Assembly: GCA_951394045.1 (NCBI GenBank)
Contig: OX595985.1
Coordinates: 558,001 to 622,000 of the forward strand
Direction: 5' to 3'
Length of the DNA stretch: 64,000 bases
Source of the DNA: Nitzschia sp. DOCU1
Taxonomy: Eukaryota > Bacillariophyta > Bacillariophyceae > Bacillariales > Bacillariaceae
Shown: piece by piece, positions 9,392 through 21,100 of the stretch
How the letters are laid out: each line of letters starts with the position of its first letter
How positions within the stretch are numbered: the stretch's first letter is position 1
Translations under genes and position numbers: made by a program
The notes under the pieces: model-generated
What the model was told of the DNA's origin: nothing
What the model saw: only the letters and a program-made list of their open reading frames with translations
Database searches by the model: none

Positions 9392-10270
9392 ATGAGATCC
9401 TTGCACGGCAGCTCCGCCTTCAAGCTGGCAACGTACTGCGTTTGTCTTTTGGGGCTCTCTTGCCCAGGAGTATTTACATTTCAATCTGCGCCACTGAGTC
9501 GTTCATCCCTTTTTCAAGATGTTCAATCAAACACTAGAAGAGAGCAGAATTTCTGTTTGAGTCGACCCATTGCCACCCGTAAGCAAAACGCTTTTCGCCT
9601 GAACAATTCGCCAGTTGTGTCGACTGCCTTCGCAGCGATCGATGCTTTTTGGCGCAATTATCCATATGTTGCGGCGGCGTTCACCTGTGGCTTCAAAGCG
9701 TCAGCCGCCGACTTTGTTGCCCAACGGCGTCAATACCAAGAACAAATAAAAGAAGTTCCCAGTGGAGTATCAGAACCTGCAAAAGCCGACTTGCAACGAA
9801 ACTTCGCCTACATTGTTTACGGCTCCGTGTATCAAGGGATGGCACAGGAGTATATCTACAACCATCTCTATCCGATGTTCTTTGGTTCGGGCACAGATGT
9901 CGTCACTGTCTTGAGCAAGGTTCTATTTGATTTACTCGTACAAACTACGCTGGTGACGCTCCCTATTGCCTACATCAGCAAGGCTTTGATCTACCGATAT
10001 AGCTTCGGAGAGGCAATGCGGCGTTACGTCGACGATGTCCGAAACCATGGCTTATTGACAAAATATTTCGCACTGTGGGGTCCCGTGCAATGCCTGACGT
10101 TTAGCATTATTCCAGAACACTTTCGAGTAACCTTCATCGCTTTGGTGTCCTTCTTTTGGTTGATCATATTGTCTTCGATTGCATCTCGGACGCCCGTGGT
10201 GGCACGAGTCGTCCGGAACGACGACGAATGCTTGCTCGAGGACGGGCAGACCTGCCGCATTGATGGCTGA
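9392..10270 (+). CDS. Mpv17/PMP22-family membrane protein, possibly plastid-targeted
   Basis: ATG at 9392, 292 residues. The first ~30 residues have a signal-peptide-like hydrophobic core ending in GVFTFQSAP, which could be a diatom plastid presequence with F at the cleavage point. The mature part follows the Mpv17/PMP22 plan: WRNYPYVAAAFTCGFKAS near the start, then ADFVAQ, several membrane segments, and at the end LWGPVQ, IIPEHFR and a Trp-containing FFWLIILSS. These are the positions where animal and plant family members carry their conserved W-P-Q, P-x-x-x-R and W-x-x-x-L-S motifs. Family members are small integral membrane proteins of mitochondria, peroxisomes or plastids, some forming channels. 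The exact role is unknown. Confidence 0.75.
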   Translation: MRSLHGSSAFKLATYCVCLLGLSCPGVFTFQSAPLSRSSLFQDVQSNTRREQNFCLSRPIATRKQNAFRLNNSPVVSTAFAAIDAFWRNYPYVAAAFTCGFKASAADFVAQRRQYQEQIKEVPSGVSEPAKADLQRNFAYIVYGSVYQGMAQEYIYNHLYPMFFGSGTDVVTVLSKVLFDLLVQTTLVTLPIAYISKALIYRYSFGEAMRRYVDDVRNHGLLTKYFALWGPVQCLTFSIIPEHFRVTFIALVSFFWLIILSSIASRTPVVARVVRNDDECLLEDGQTCRIDG

Positions 10271-10753
10271 TTTGGGGGGTGGAAGAACGCAAGTCTATGT
10301 GTAGTAGCTATTCATGTCAATGCTAATTTATTAGTCCCTTGCATGCCATGTATTTTATTTCGGGTACTAGAGCAACTTTACTACGTACGCTTTCGAAAGT
10401 GATCACTTGCAGTAGAAATAGATGCATTTATGAGTGTGGCTAGCGACTCGCTCACTTATACATCGATGTGGTGCGCTACTAGGTTGGATAGAGCGTCCGA
10501 TTCGAAACAAGGAGGCGCTACCAATCTACTGGATCCCAAGGGTTATCCCAGCACGATCTCGCCACCGACACAGTTGGTGGATACGTCAAAAAGAACATGC
10601 AGCCCGAAAAACTCTAATCTTGCATTTGAATTGTTGCCGTCGTATACCATGAACGTCACCCGTCGCCAATAGTAAAAATGATATCTCACGCCATATGAGA
10701 ACAATGCTGCTGTGGGCCCCCTCTCCCGCCTTTCGTGGCATCCAACAGTTTGT
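10271..10753. other. Intergenic, no gene seen
   Basis: This is convergent 3' sequence of about 480 bases between the Mpv17-like gene and the esterase. Small ORFs here show no domain or codon pattern I trust. Confidence 0.4.
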
Positions 10754-11722
10754 CTACGGCGTGCCCACGGGAGGTAGCTGCAGCATCCATTCGTAGACGG
10801 CAGACAGTTTGCTTGCTGTTATGCCCATACTGTGACCACGGACGCGCGCTGGAAGTTGTTCAGGATCTTTATCATATCGGTTGTAACGAATAAAGTCCTT
10901 GTTGCCCTTTGTTGCTGATGCCTGACGAAGCTGCTTGACCAATCGGTCGCTATTGGCGACATCAAAAATGACATCATCCGCCGAGTGAAATACCCAAAAG
11001 GGCACATCCGTCAGTCTCTCCATAGCTCGGGCGGGAAGGGAACCTCCCGTGAATCCATAGCTGCAAATGACCGCCCCAGCAAAGCGACGGGTTGTCATGA
11101 GTTCCACCGCGACGGTAGCGCCATCGGAAAAGCCAAATAAAAAGATACGAGTCGGGTCAAACGAAACACCCGATGACATTTTTGCCCAATTAATGAACTG
11201 CAGCAATTGAGATCGAGAATCTTGATAAAAACTAGGTCGACCGTAGGAGTATGGAGCAATTACGGCGAAATTGTCGAGTAGAATGGAAGGTGCTTGGCCC
11301 GATGCAATGAGACTAGGAATAAGGCCAGCATGCTCCCCCATGGGATCTGCCAAGTCTTGACGAATTTCCAAATCATTTCGACCAGCGCCATGCAGAACTA
11401 CAATGAGTGGTGGTAGTGCGGACGAAGCGCCTGGTTTGGGGGAAGGTTCGTAGGCAAGGGCAGAATACGTCTGGGGATCTTGAATGACTCGCAGAACTGG
11501 TGGCTCTGCGGCCACCGCAAAAGCAGTTTCCTGGAAAGCTCCAACATTCGACAGTAGAGTTGCGCCACCTAGAATCAGCTGCCGCCGGCCAGTGGAAGGA
11601 TACGTTTCTGCCAGTAGTAGAGGCTCAACCTTTGTTACAGTCCATCCCTGCACCGGGCATTCCTTGGACGGAAAAACAATCCAAAGACATACTTTAAGAG
11701 GGATAATACGACCAACAAACAT
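10754..11722 (-). CDS. Alpha/beta-hydrolase esterase (LpqC/feruloyl-esterase-like)
   Basis: ATG at 11722, 322 residues. LIVVLHGAG supplies the oxyanion-hole HG motif. FLFGFSDGA gives the nucleophile elbow GxSxG with serine near residue 190. The acid lies in FHSADDVIF and the catalytic histidine in RGHSMG near the C-terminus, so the triad order Ser-Asp-His is complete. The first ~70 residues are hydrophobic and include TGRRQLILGGATLLSNVGA, which looks like a twin-arginine-type or bipartite targeting region, so export to an organelle or thylakoid lumen is possible. Substrates of this family are esters such as feruloyl or short polyester bonds; the real substrate is not predictable. Confidence 0.8.
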   Translation of the reverse strand: MFVGRIIPLKVCLWIVFPSKECPVQGWTVTKVEPLLLAETYPSTGRRQLILGGATLLSNVGAFQETAFAVAAEPPVLRVIQDPQTYSALAYEPSPKPGASSALPPLIVVLHGAGRNDLEIRQDLADPMGEHAGLIPSLIASGQAPSILLDNFAVIAPYSYGRPSFYQDSRSQLLQFINWAKMSSGVSFDPTRIFLFGFSDGATVAVELMTTRRFAGAVICSYGFTGGSLPARAMERLTDVPFWVFHSADDVIFDVANSDRLVKQLRQASATKGNKDFIRYNRYDKDPEQLPARVRGHSMGITASKLSAVYEWMLQLPPVGTP

Positions 11723-13722
11723 CGTCCTGCAACGTGGTGTAAAATGGATGAATTCATGATTCGACTAGTCAGACTTATTATCAGCGAGGACTTTAGAGCA
11801 TTCAGTTAACGGTAAACGCGCCAGCATTACTTTCAACGGATAGTCGAGCATGCTGACGTCGCGATCGACCACACACAGAGGAAATCTTCGAGCTCCGACG
11901 AGCCCATGGATGCCTCGTATTGCAAAGGGGTTACTCGGAAGCTGGAAGGTACAAGCTCGAAAACTGCATAGTCTGAAAGTTTCAGACAGAATCCTCGAAA
12001 ACTGCACAGTCTGATTGTTTCAGACTTTGTCTGAAACTTTCAGACTCTGTCTGATTGTTTCAGACTGCAGCGGAATCATGAATCAAAGATTCCTAGTGTA
12101 GCTAAAGACTCTCATCAACTTTCATAGTCAGACTGTCTATTGTATCAAAGTAGATTCCTAATTCCTTCAATGCTTGCGGCACGGAGATATGTTGGACACA
12201 AAGTAGACGCCGTCTACATTGGAATTGTCTGCCCCCAACAGCAATGTTTCATCCAAACTCTTACGTTGGCAGCGATGACAACTGGTAGCCACCATCAATA
12301 GAATAGCAAAAATCAGCAGTAGATAAAACAAGACATATGTTGCTAAATTATGAGACTAGATGGTAACCATCGCATCAAATTGGAAATCAAGATCATCTTC
12401 AATTTCTTCCCCTGGCATTGCTGTTGCTTTCTGTTTCAACTCCTTCTTCCTCTTCTTAACACTCGTTGGCATCACATCATTCAATCATTCACAGGTCGCC
12501 GGTCACGATTCGTTGGGGACTCACGGCGGCATGTCGGCGAAAAGGAATTCGTGAAGTTGAAGGGTGAAATACTCGAAAACTGCACAGTCTGAAACAATCA
12601 GACTTGGTCTTAAAGTTTCAGACAATGATCGAAGATTCCATCGCCCCTACTGTGAGTTGGCGAAAGCAAAACTTTACTCTTGGTTGCAGATTCAACGCCG
12701 AAAATGGGAAGCAGCGACCTTGGATCCCTTCAGAACCTATTTTAGACCTCTTACCCGACGAGCAGAGAAGTTTGCGACCGCCCAGCTGATGGAAGCGGTT
12801 CGTTAACGGTCACACATGGTTTGTCGTGAATTCATCAGAACCAAAGGTCCTTTTGGTCGGGTTGGTCCATTCCGCGAATCAGTCACTTTACACCACGTTG
12901 CTGAGGAGGTGCTAGTAGTGACATCTTCGGTCGCCATCATTGCGAAGAGCAACAGAAGCAAGAGATAGAGATTCATTCATTCTCTGTGCTTTGGTGGGTC
13001 ACGCTTGAGCTTTTCCCCGTGGCTTTCCCTACCGTGGCGTCTGTCGGCCAATGACTTCCTGGACTCAATGCCAAAAATCTCGCGCCAAAATAAGATCTTC
13101 CGGTGTATTCAAATCTCCCGCCGACAAACCTACGTAGAGTTCATACCAGATCCTACAGAAGCAGATTTCTCCACGTAGTTACGACTATACGTGCGCAACT
13201 ACGGTAGCAACCCCCCTCCGTTTTGGTGTCGGGATGAACTTCACCATCCGTCTTTGGTGCCATGTTTGTGCATCACAACACACTTTACCAGAAGGCCAAA
13301 GGTGGATTTCGTTCGAAATGTCGTCGCCACTGTGGGCTTAATGATTGACGAAATGATAGTCGTCGCAAGGAAGCTGCTACAATATGTGGATTTCATGACG
13401 CAAGCTCATGCGATGACTCTAGCTAGAGCACTCGCATCAATTGATACCATTACCCGTCTTTATGTCACTTGACTACCTAGACATTGTTGTATCACTGCTC
13501 GCCAATTGACCGCAACAGATGCTTGCTTTTCTATCCAGAGTCACTCGTCTTTGTTGTTCTGTACCGTCTCATCACGGTTCTTTGTGGACTGTACGATACT
13601 GTCTGTAGACAATATTTCCGCCATCAGTCCGCACCAGAAAAAGGTAAGAAAAGAGGATTCAAGCTTTCACCTTTCTGTTCTTCCGACGATAAGATTTCTT
13701 CAAAGATTTGCGGAAAGGCTAG
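11723..13722. other. Two-kilobase gene-poor interval
   Basis: No ORF in this stretch shows a domain or convincing coding character. It contains the palindrome array listed separately and one E2F-like sequence (TCTCGCGCCAAAA at about 13078). A promoter for the minus-strand gene ending at 11765 or for small unrecognised transcripts could be present. Confidence 0.4.
11971..12624. repeat. Clustered 17-bp palindromes (GTCTGAAA-N-TTTCAGAC type)
   Basis: Perfect 17-bp palindromes occur at 11971-11987 (centre G) and 12029-12045 (centre C). GTCTGATTGTTTCAGAC (6-bp arms) occurs at 12009-12025 and 12049-12065. The inverse form GTCTGAAACAATCAGAC lies at 12589-12605 and a decayed copy at 12608-12624. CTCGAAAACTGCACAGTCTGA precedes the array in both clusters as a direct repeat (about 11995 and 12572), bounding a ~580-bp segment with no gene. 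Confidence 0.85.
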
Positions 13723-14307
13723 CTAGCTCTTCTTTGGCCGCTTGGCTGTTAAAATTTTGCGTTCCGGTGATTCTTCTGCCGCGGCCCTTTTTCGCGTATT
13801 TTGTCGCAGTACCGTGCCGCCATGCGGAATGCGATTTTCAAGAGGTACTTCTTCTTCTTCTTCGGCGGCATGTCTTTTGTCCCCAGTGAATCTTGACGTA
13901 TGTTGTAGCATTTGGTTTATCTGGGCCTTCAATACAACCGATTTCGATGCATATTGTTGCGTGATAGTCTTTTCTTTTTCCGAGAGCTTCTGCGCCAGAT
14001 CAGAGAATTCAGTGATTGTCAATTTGCCTTGGCTCCGGGCCGAGTTTGCTTCATCCAGGGCCCTGTGAATTGCAGCCATTTGTGCTGAGTAATCTTCGCC
14101 ATCCATATCCTTCAAGGCTCTTTCGATCGCCCCAGGATCTTCCATAACGGCTTTCTTTAGCATGACACATAATTTATGTGCTTCCTGGGTCATGGCGTCG
14201 ATTGCTTCAAACCGTGATGTAAGCTTCCGAAGTATGTCTGCGACAGTCGCGCCGTTTGGAGTCTCTGTAGTAGACATGGATTTTGCTGCTGTACGTTCCT
14301 GACTCAT
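13723..14307 (-). CDS. Hypothetical nuclear coiled-coil protein
   Basis: ATG at 14307, 194 residues. The central part (about residues 25-135) is rich in Leu, Lys, Glu and Gln in a heptad-like spacing and probably forms coiled coil. The C-terminal third is basic, with RKRAAAEES and ending KILTAKRPKKS, which resembles a bipartite nuclear localisation signal. I do not recognise a family. A nuclear structural or chromatin-associated role is only inferred from these features. It is divergent from the ARM-like gene across 546 bases. Confidence 0.6.
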   Translation of the reverse strand: MSQERTAAKSMSTTETPNGATVADILRKLTSRFEAIDAMTQEAHKLCVMLKKAVMEDPGAIERALKDMDGEDYSAQMAAIHRALDEANSARSQGKLTITEFSDLAQKLSEKEKTITQQYASKSVVLKAQINQMLQHTSRFTGDKRHAAEEEEEVPLENRIPHGGTVLRQNTRKRAAAEESPERKILTAKRPKKS

Positions 14308-14853
14308 GGTCTGGGGTGAAGGTAAGTATCAAGAGGGCGTGGACCGACAAGTGAGATTTAGAGGAGTAATAGTAGTAATAGAGATAAAGTCATGTGCAGT
14401 CACCTCAACGACAACGGCGCCTTGAATAGAACGAAAAGCGACGAGCAATGACAAAAGCCCATAACCCGAAGCAACAGGTGACGTGCAGGCGCAACGGGCG
14501 CGCCGGTCGAGCATCGATTCCCGCCACATTATCATGATCGCATACGTTGGATTTCCAGCGATCCATTCTTGCATCTTTGGTCTCTCCCCTTTTGATGGAC
14601 GCAACTGACCGTAGAGTTACCAAGAATTAAGCTGGCATTGGCGACGATCTTGACCACCAAACAGGTTTCATTACTGGTCATCCTCGACTAGTCACAAGCA
14701 TGATATTTCCTTTCCACTGTACATGGCAATGCTGATGGAACGCGAAATCCAGACAAACGGTGGCGATGCCATCGCAAACCCAAACCAGCAGCCATCACCT
14801 TGCCATTCTTTTGCAAACCAAACAAATTAACTCGGGCACTCAACATCAACATC
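14308..14853. other. Divergent intergenic region
   Basis: About 550 bases lie between the coiled-coil gene and the ARM-like gene. Both promoters should lie here. Overlapping short ORFs have no support. Confidence 0.4.
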
Positions 14854-15807
14854 ATGTCGTTTGTTTCTACTACTTCCGACAACACCATGATCGACATTGT
14901 CGATGCGGCTGCTACTAAGTGTGCTGGGGCTAACAACCAACGCCTCGTCGCTTTAATTGCATACCTGGAAAAGATTCGAACCGCCGTTCGAGCTCAAGAT
15001 GTCAATGTGGCCATGACAGGCTTCACCTTGGAATTACTTCAACTAAAAGTGCAACAGCAGCCGCAGAGTGATCCTTTGGCCCAAAGCGCCATAACAAGAA
15101 CAAGCAACAGTTTGCTGCTGCCAGGAGTTGCAATCTTTAATAGCCTCCGTGAAGACGAAGTGCTGATATACAACTTGGAGTACCATGGGGCTGCCATTAC
15201 CACAATCTTGAATGCCATGGATAAATTCCTTGGTCGTCGTGGTGTATCTCCCGAGTTTTTCAACAACGCCACGATTGCCCTGGTGCACTTGGTGTTTCAA
15301 AGCAAGGACCGATGCCGCGCTCTGTACCAGCAAGGGGGAGCGACAGCGATCGCTCGCATGATGCAAACGTATCGATCCGTGGACTTTATCCAAGTCATTG
15401 GAATTGCAGCTCTCATGGTGCTTGGTACAAGTATCCTTGGCGCGAATTCCGAACTACAGCTACCGACAACAACTGATCTGGAAGCTATGATTCTTTGGCA
15501 GATTGTGGAAGCCATGGAGTATCACCAAGGGTCTTCTCGTATCTATAATGCCGCATGCTCGGCTCTCGGTACTCTGTTGGGACCTGGAAGCCGCATATTG
15601 GTGGACGGAGGAGAGTTGGAGAATTATCTGTATCATCGTGTCCTTTACGCTGTGACGTATGGCGTCAGTTTGCATTTGGACGATCCAGTAGCGCAAGGCG
15701 TTGGGAATGCCCTTCTGAGTAACATGGTTGGGCGAGATGTGGCTGAAGAAATGGTGGCGGAGGTTGAGCGCAATCATGGCGGAGCTGTCTGCGCTGCTGC
15801 AGCGTAA
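14854..15807 (+). CDS. ARM/HEAT-like helical repeat protein (intact copy)
   Basis: The ATG at 14854 (MSFVSTTSDN) is preferred over the in-frame ATG at 14800. This gives 317 residues. The protein is alpha-helical with armadillo-like runs: LVHLVFQSKDRCRALYQQGG, AIARMMQTYRSVDFIQVIGI and a late run beginning ACSALGTLLG. Such proteins are protein-binding scaffolds. I cannot assign a partner. The last 103 codons (from 15499) lie in the 2,152-bp repeat and recur at 28509-28817, where the 5' part of the gene is missing. This copy is therefore the complete one and is probably functional. It is convergent with the monooxygenase sequence. Confidence 0.65.
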   Translation: MSFVSTTSDNTMIDIVDAAATKCAGANNQRLVALIAYLEKIRTAVRAQDVNVAMTGFTLELLQLKVQQQPQSDPLAQSAITRTSNSLLLPGVAIFNSLREDEVLIYNLEYHGAAITTILNAMDKFLGRRGVSPEFFNNATIALVHLVFQSKDRCRALYQQGGATAIARMMQTYRSVDFIQVIGIAALMVLGTSILGANSELQLPTTTDLEAMILWQIVEAMEYHQGSSRIYNAACSALGTLLGPGSRILVDGGELENYLYHRVLYAVTYGVSLHLDDPVAQGVGNALLSNMVGRDVAEEMVAEVERNHGGAVCAAAA

Positions 15808-17650
15808 CTTTCGGCGACGTAGCATCGTTTGCAACAAAGGACAAGTTCGTGGAATGTCGAGTCGACGTAAATACAGAATAGAGGGGTTTCAAGATCACAG
15901 CTTTACTTAAAATTAAACAATATATTCGGGTTTGCTCCTTCCGAGATCTATCTAGCGGGCGTCAAGGCCGAAGGAATAGCTTGCGCCAAGCACCAACTCG
16001 TCCATTGCTTCTTCTTGGCTTCCCTTGCCACGGACGATAGCGGCTACATGTCCATCGGGTCGAATCAAAACGAATAGGGGCCGATCCAAGTCTTGCTCCG
16101 TTAGTAGACTTCGTCGCTGCCACTCCCGCTGGCTAGTCCAGATCAAAGTGACATTGGAATCCATCTCGGTTTGTGAAACAGTGGCAGACTCGGGTCCTAT
16201 CAACAGCATTGCTGGTAGAACTGAGATTCCAAGTCGTTGTTCAATCTGAGAAGATAGAGTTGCTACAACGCTGTTATCATCTTGTCCCGACTGCTTTTCT
16301 GCAAACAATACGCTCAAGAGACAAAAAGAGCACGCATGTCCGTCTGTAGCCAGTCGTGCTGGCAAATCTCGAGTGGTCGACCACTCGTCTTCCGAAGAAA
16401 AAGAATACGCAGGACCACCAAGGACACGACAAGGTAGATGTGGAAAGAGCCTGCCCGCTATCAGTTGGGGTGGATCGGCGATGCTGTCCTTGGTCCAATC
16501 CGACATCGTTGACGAGTCGTTAGCAGAAGAAGCTTGCTGATGCGTTGGGTAGGTAAAGGCAAGTTCATGGTTGGGAAATAATAGAGGTAAGCCTTGCCCG
16601 GCTCGTAACAGCTTTCGGAGATTATTGGTAACGTGTTTGGAATAGGGACTCGAGGGGGCATCCTGGAGCATTTGAAGAGGCAAAAGCGCTGCCCGGAACA
16701 AATTTTGAAAGGTTACTCTTTGCCATTGCACGGGTACACCGAGGCGAGCCGATGCTTCCAAACTTTTGAGAAGAATAGGAAGGTTTCGTTCATCCAAATA
16801 ACAGCTCTTCATGACACCCAAAACGCGCTGATAGTTGCGGACCGATAGTGCAGCATTCTGGTAAGCGACTGATTGTCGTTCTTTGGTGTAAACAGATGAG
16901 GGATCCACCTTGTTGCCATTCACCAGTAGTGCCAGGCGCCACGCCAATGCCACTACATCTTGAATACCAGTATTCATACCAAAACCGCCAGCGGGAGGAA
17001 AAACGTGAGCGGCGTCACCCACCAAGAAAACATTTTGCTTGGCATACGAGTCCGCCACCAAACTTCCCATGGTCCAGGGGCGAACGGAACGAAGGTTAAA
17101 TTCCAACTCGTTGGAGAGGTTTCCCAAAGCTGCTCGGATCATAGTTGTAACTTGATGCTCCGAAAAGTCCGCCTCTACGCTTTGATACGGTGGGAAGTAT
17201 GGGATCTGCATGACGTATTCGGTCGGGGAATGCCGCACAACCATGGCTAGGACTTTGGACGAAAAGATAGTATACAGCATGGCCGGGGGCATGCGGTCCG
17301 ACGGCGGAGACTCTGTGAGGGAAAAGTGCACATTGATCAAGTGTTGAATCGTCGGTTGCCCACTCATTCCAATGTTCAAGTATTTTTGGCGCCAAGTCGA
17401 CTTGACGCCGTCAGCGGCAACTACAATCGGTGCCTGATACTTCTGCCCCGTGTCGGTCGTCACCTGCCATTGCAAATCACTGGTATTCTGCTCCGCGTGG
17501 ACCACTCGAGATCCAAACTCGAGTGCACAAGTCGGCGCGAGATTCTGTTGAACGTCGTCAAAGAGAATCCGGCTAAAGGTATGCTGAGCCAGATGGCCCA
17601 CCGAAACATCTGATAAGGGAACTGCTTCCGACGCATCAGCATGAAATAAT
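15499..17650. repeat. 2,152-bp direct repeat, left copy
   Basis: This stretch matches 28509-30660 at a constant offset of 13,010 bases. Every ORF inside it recurs with an identical protein sequence, so identity is at or near 100 percent. It starts at CAGATTGTGG and ends at GAAATAAT. It contains the last 309 bases of the ARM-like gene and the 3' three-quarters of the monooxygenase. The LINE begins at the next base (17651). Confidence 0.95.
15952..17650 (-). pseudogene. 5'-truncated FAD monooxygenase (left copy)
   Basis: This is the same sequence as the 3' part of the intact gene at 28962-31175. The reading frame is open but stops matching at 17650, where the LINE 3' end begins. About 172 N-terminal codons are lost, including the presequence and the GxGxxG FAD-binding fold. 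The DG motif (DGVKSTW) and the GD motif (FLVGDAAH) remain. Without its start and Rossmann fold it should be non-functional. It is explained as the left half of the duplicated target. Confidence 0.85.
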
Positions 17651-17809
17651 ATATATAAACAAGGAACTAAGAGTGAAATTACGGAGGCTAGGGGGCACTA
17701 GGTAGTGGGCGCGGAGAGCCGTCGGTGGCATGGACTGAGTTGGGCGTGTGGGTCAGCAGGCCTGGGGTGAGGAAGGATCAGTGGCGGCTGGTGGTTGGGC
17801 ATGTGAATG

Positions 17810-17964
17810 CGAGAAATCATCGACTGAGTGACTCGGAGCCACTCAAAACGTAACAAGAGTAAAAAAAAGTCATCACAACAAAATATTATGGCATTACCGC
17901 GCGGGATACGAACACCCGGCTTGACTAACTAGACTAAACCATGCCACTCCTTCGGGGAAATAAC
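17810..17964 (-). repeat. Copia 3' LTR
   Basis: 155 bp, identical to the other LTR at 24322-24476. The minus-strand ends are GTTAT and TCTCG rather than the usual TG...CA; the boundaries are fixed by the GAATG target duplication. Confidence 0.9.
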
Positions 17965-18147
17965 GGTCCCCTCGATGGGAGACGGAGCTAGGAGTCCGAT
18001 CACATCGTACTATCTGCATCCAAGATTAACTTCCAATAACAACCACCATCACGAAATAAATACAACCGAGGTACCTGCCCCACCGCAGGACGTCCAACAC
18101 GAATGGCCAACAAGTTTAGGCCACCCCCTCGACGAGTCAGACGCGAC

Positions 18148-21100
18148 TTAGAACAGGACTTGTCTTGCAAGCTCCTTACGCTCCGCTCCACTCTGAACCT
18201 TGGTCAACATGTCGGCTAGGTTCGCCTTGGTATTAACATAACCAATACGTAGGATGTCCGCCGCTGCCTTCGACCTCACGTAGTGATAAGCAATCGAATT
18301 TGACTTCTTCTTGAGAGTAGACTCCGGCACACTTGTGTTGTTAACAACAGACATGTTGTCGACGAGAACATGAGCATACCCGTCGATAGGAACACCAAGC
18401 ATTCGTAACTTGTAACGGAGCGCTTCTAAAAGCTCAACGCCCGTCTTCAACGCCATGAACTCCGACCCAAAAGAACTTGTCTCAATCGAATTTTGCTTTT
18501 TAGAATACCAGACAATCGGAGCACGATTAACCCAAATCAATATACCTGTTCTTGACTGACGAGTAATAACGTTAGCGGCATGAGACGCATCAACAAACAT
18601 GACAATTACCACGTGTTTCCCGAGGGGAGTTGGCGCGTCTGGTGGCCAATCATCAGCCGCCCATGGATAGAATTCCTTCCATTCATGCTTCGGCAATTCC
18701 GGCAAATGGTCCGGGTATCCATCGTCCATGACCAGATTTGATCTTTCATGATTACTCAGATAAGCAAACACATGTAAGGCCGCCTTAAGATGCCCATCTC
18801 GTGGACACGCATTGTAAGCCGCCAGCATTGATGTCTCTGTACAGATGTCGATTCGACCGAGCTCAACAATCCACCGAAGAATACCAACACACTGCATATA
18901 AAACGTGGCACCTTCATCATTGAGTAACGGGGTAACATCCAATTCTGGCTTATACCCAGAGGGAAATGGCGCGCTCGCCCCAGATTTCAATTCGAGTTCC
19001 ATCTGCGCGAGCCTTGACTTAATAACACGGATCGCTTCCTTGATGTAGTCCCCTGAACCAATCGCCCATTTCGGCATGGGGTCACCATCAATCCAGAACT
19101 TTGAGATCGTTGCCCCAAGGTACCTCGTCGGTTCTCCAATTGAATCCTCTTTCAACAAGAAACGCATGTTAAGATCGTCGAGAATACCCTTCGGATCCAT
19201 ACTTATTGCAAGTAAATCGTCGGTATAAACCAACAAATATTCGTAGTATTTTTCGCCGTTCGACTTGACGGCCTCTCGAAACCAAACATCCATATCGGCA
19301 CGACAAGGAATAAAACCCAATTCCTCCCGGAGGGTCTTGGCACAGTAGCTTCTCCATGAAAATCCGGCAGATTTCAAACCGTAGAGTGCCTTCACTATCA
19401 CCGCGGTCTTGCCCTGTAACGCGCCGAACTCAGGTCCAAGAATCGTATGAACCCTTTCAGCACACGGTGCATTCAAATAAGCACCTGCAATATCGGCAGA
19501 AAGAACAGACAAATTATTCAAAGACGCAAGCAAGAAAGCGAGACGAATACTTTCCCTTGTAACCACGCTTGCATATGTAACCGAAGACGGCGGCTCGGTT
19601 TGGTCCCCTCTCGCACAGATCCTTGCTTTGCGAGTCAGGTCCATTTTGACATCAAAGACAACCATCAGGTCAATGAGTTGCGAGCCAACAGGAACCTTCT
19701 CTTCCGAATCCAAAACTTTCAATGCAGGGATGACCGTCTTGACTTCCTTCGCCATCGCGTTAGCCCAATGTTGAGTTCCTGTCTCGCGGTCAATCTCGAG
19801 TGCACGGGCAACATCCATTGGCCCAGGAACCTCAATTCCAAATTTCTCATTCTTCCTTCGTACGGCACGACGTTTTACCGCTTTCAGGACACTGTCCCTT
19901 TTCCTCAGAGTGAAAGGAACCCACCAAGCAAACGCTGGTTCCGAGACAAGTTTATTCGCAACAGCATATTCGGCAACTTGGACTGGGTAAGCTTCCTTCG
20001 CGTCTCTCAGAGGAATCCACGTTGTACTCCCATCGTTCAATTCGGCACAGATACTCCAGCCTTTTGTAGTGCGCTTTGGGATCCTCTGGCCTCCGCGTTC
20101 AATGAAGCCATCGTCAGCCTTCAGAGCTGTACCGTCGCACCTGTGATCAACAAACTCCTTCACAAAGGCAATTGTGTATCCTTCTTCGTCAACAGACGCC
20201 ATGATAGATTCCACAATATGGTTAGCTGTAACGCATTCAACATCCCCATTCGCCCAAACAACTTCGTATTGGGCTGTATCCAGCAGCGGATTCTCGTGAA
20301 AATGCCCGATAAAGTTTCCATTTGAGTCTCTTTTGCGTCCACGAACGACGCCTGTCAAAACATTATTACCGTCCCCTGTCGCCTTTCGTATCTTTGTTGA
20401 TACATAATGATCATACTTGAGCGGCTTCTCTTCTTCATCAAAGGGAGGCGGGACGAACTCCTTATCCTGCTCATCTACCTCGTTTGCTTCATCGTCCTCG
20501 TAGGGAACAAAAGCCGGTACATTATCTTCCGCCCTGATAAATCTTTTATCGCCATCGTCTGGCTTCAAGTCGATCCCTTTTATTCGCTCGCCTAGCTTTG
20601 CGGCAAGTTTGTCGGTGAAATCTTGCTTCATCCGCTTGATATCCTCGTTCTGGTGCTCGTCCTGTGAGAGTGGAATAACAGAAGAACGGTGCAAAATGCT
20701 ACCGTTCGAGGTGAGAACAGCTTGACAGAGCACATCCGGAACATCGAAACTTGGTCCAAGCCAACGACACAATTGTTTCTGCGGTTGGCTTGATTCTCGT
20801 GGTGATCGAGCCCAGCACCAATCGTAAAAACCAAAGTTAATAAGATGTGAAATATCCGCCGTGTCCCCTGCAGCTATCGTTGCTGCGCATTCACCGTTCT
20901 GCTCAGGGTGACCTAGAGCAGTGTGACTTCGTTGTTCGGCACACGTTGCGTAGCAACGGTCCCAGAGACAGGCAGGAACATTGCGGGCCAACATTGTCCG
21001 CTCATACAGCCGACTGACCTCACGAATTGCGTTTTCGGCTTGAGATTGATTGTGCCGGTACGGTTCCACTGGCAGAATTGGTACTTGAGCGCGTTGGCAT

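Noticed and set aside
13070..13095. A lone E2F-like site (TCTCGCGCCAAAA) as a regulatory element
   Set aside because: One 8-bp core is expected by chance about twice per 64 kb on both strands, and there is no clear gene beside it.
15952..17601. A second functional monooxygenase gene
   Set aside because: The open frame lacks the start, the presequence and the GxGxxG fold; it is the truncated left half of the duplication.
17810..17964. A tRNA gene or SINE inside the LTR: CGGGTGTTCGTATCCCG resembles a T-arm with a B-box-like GTTCGTATCC
   Set aside because: The A-box-like TAGTCTAGTCAAG is only about 20 nt upstream, too close for a tRNA; no acceptor or anticodon stem can be drawn, and the sequence is wholly inside the LTR.
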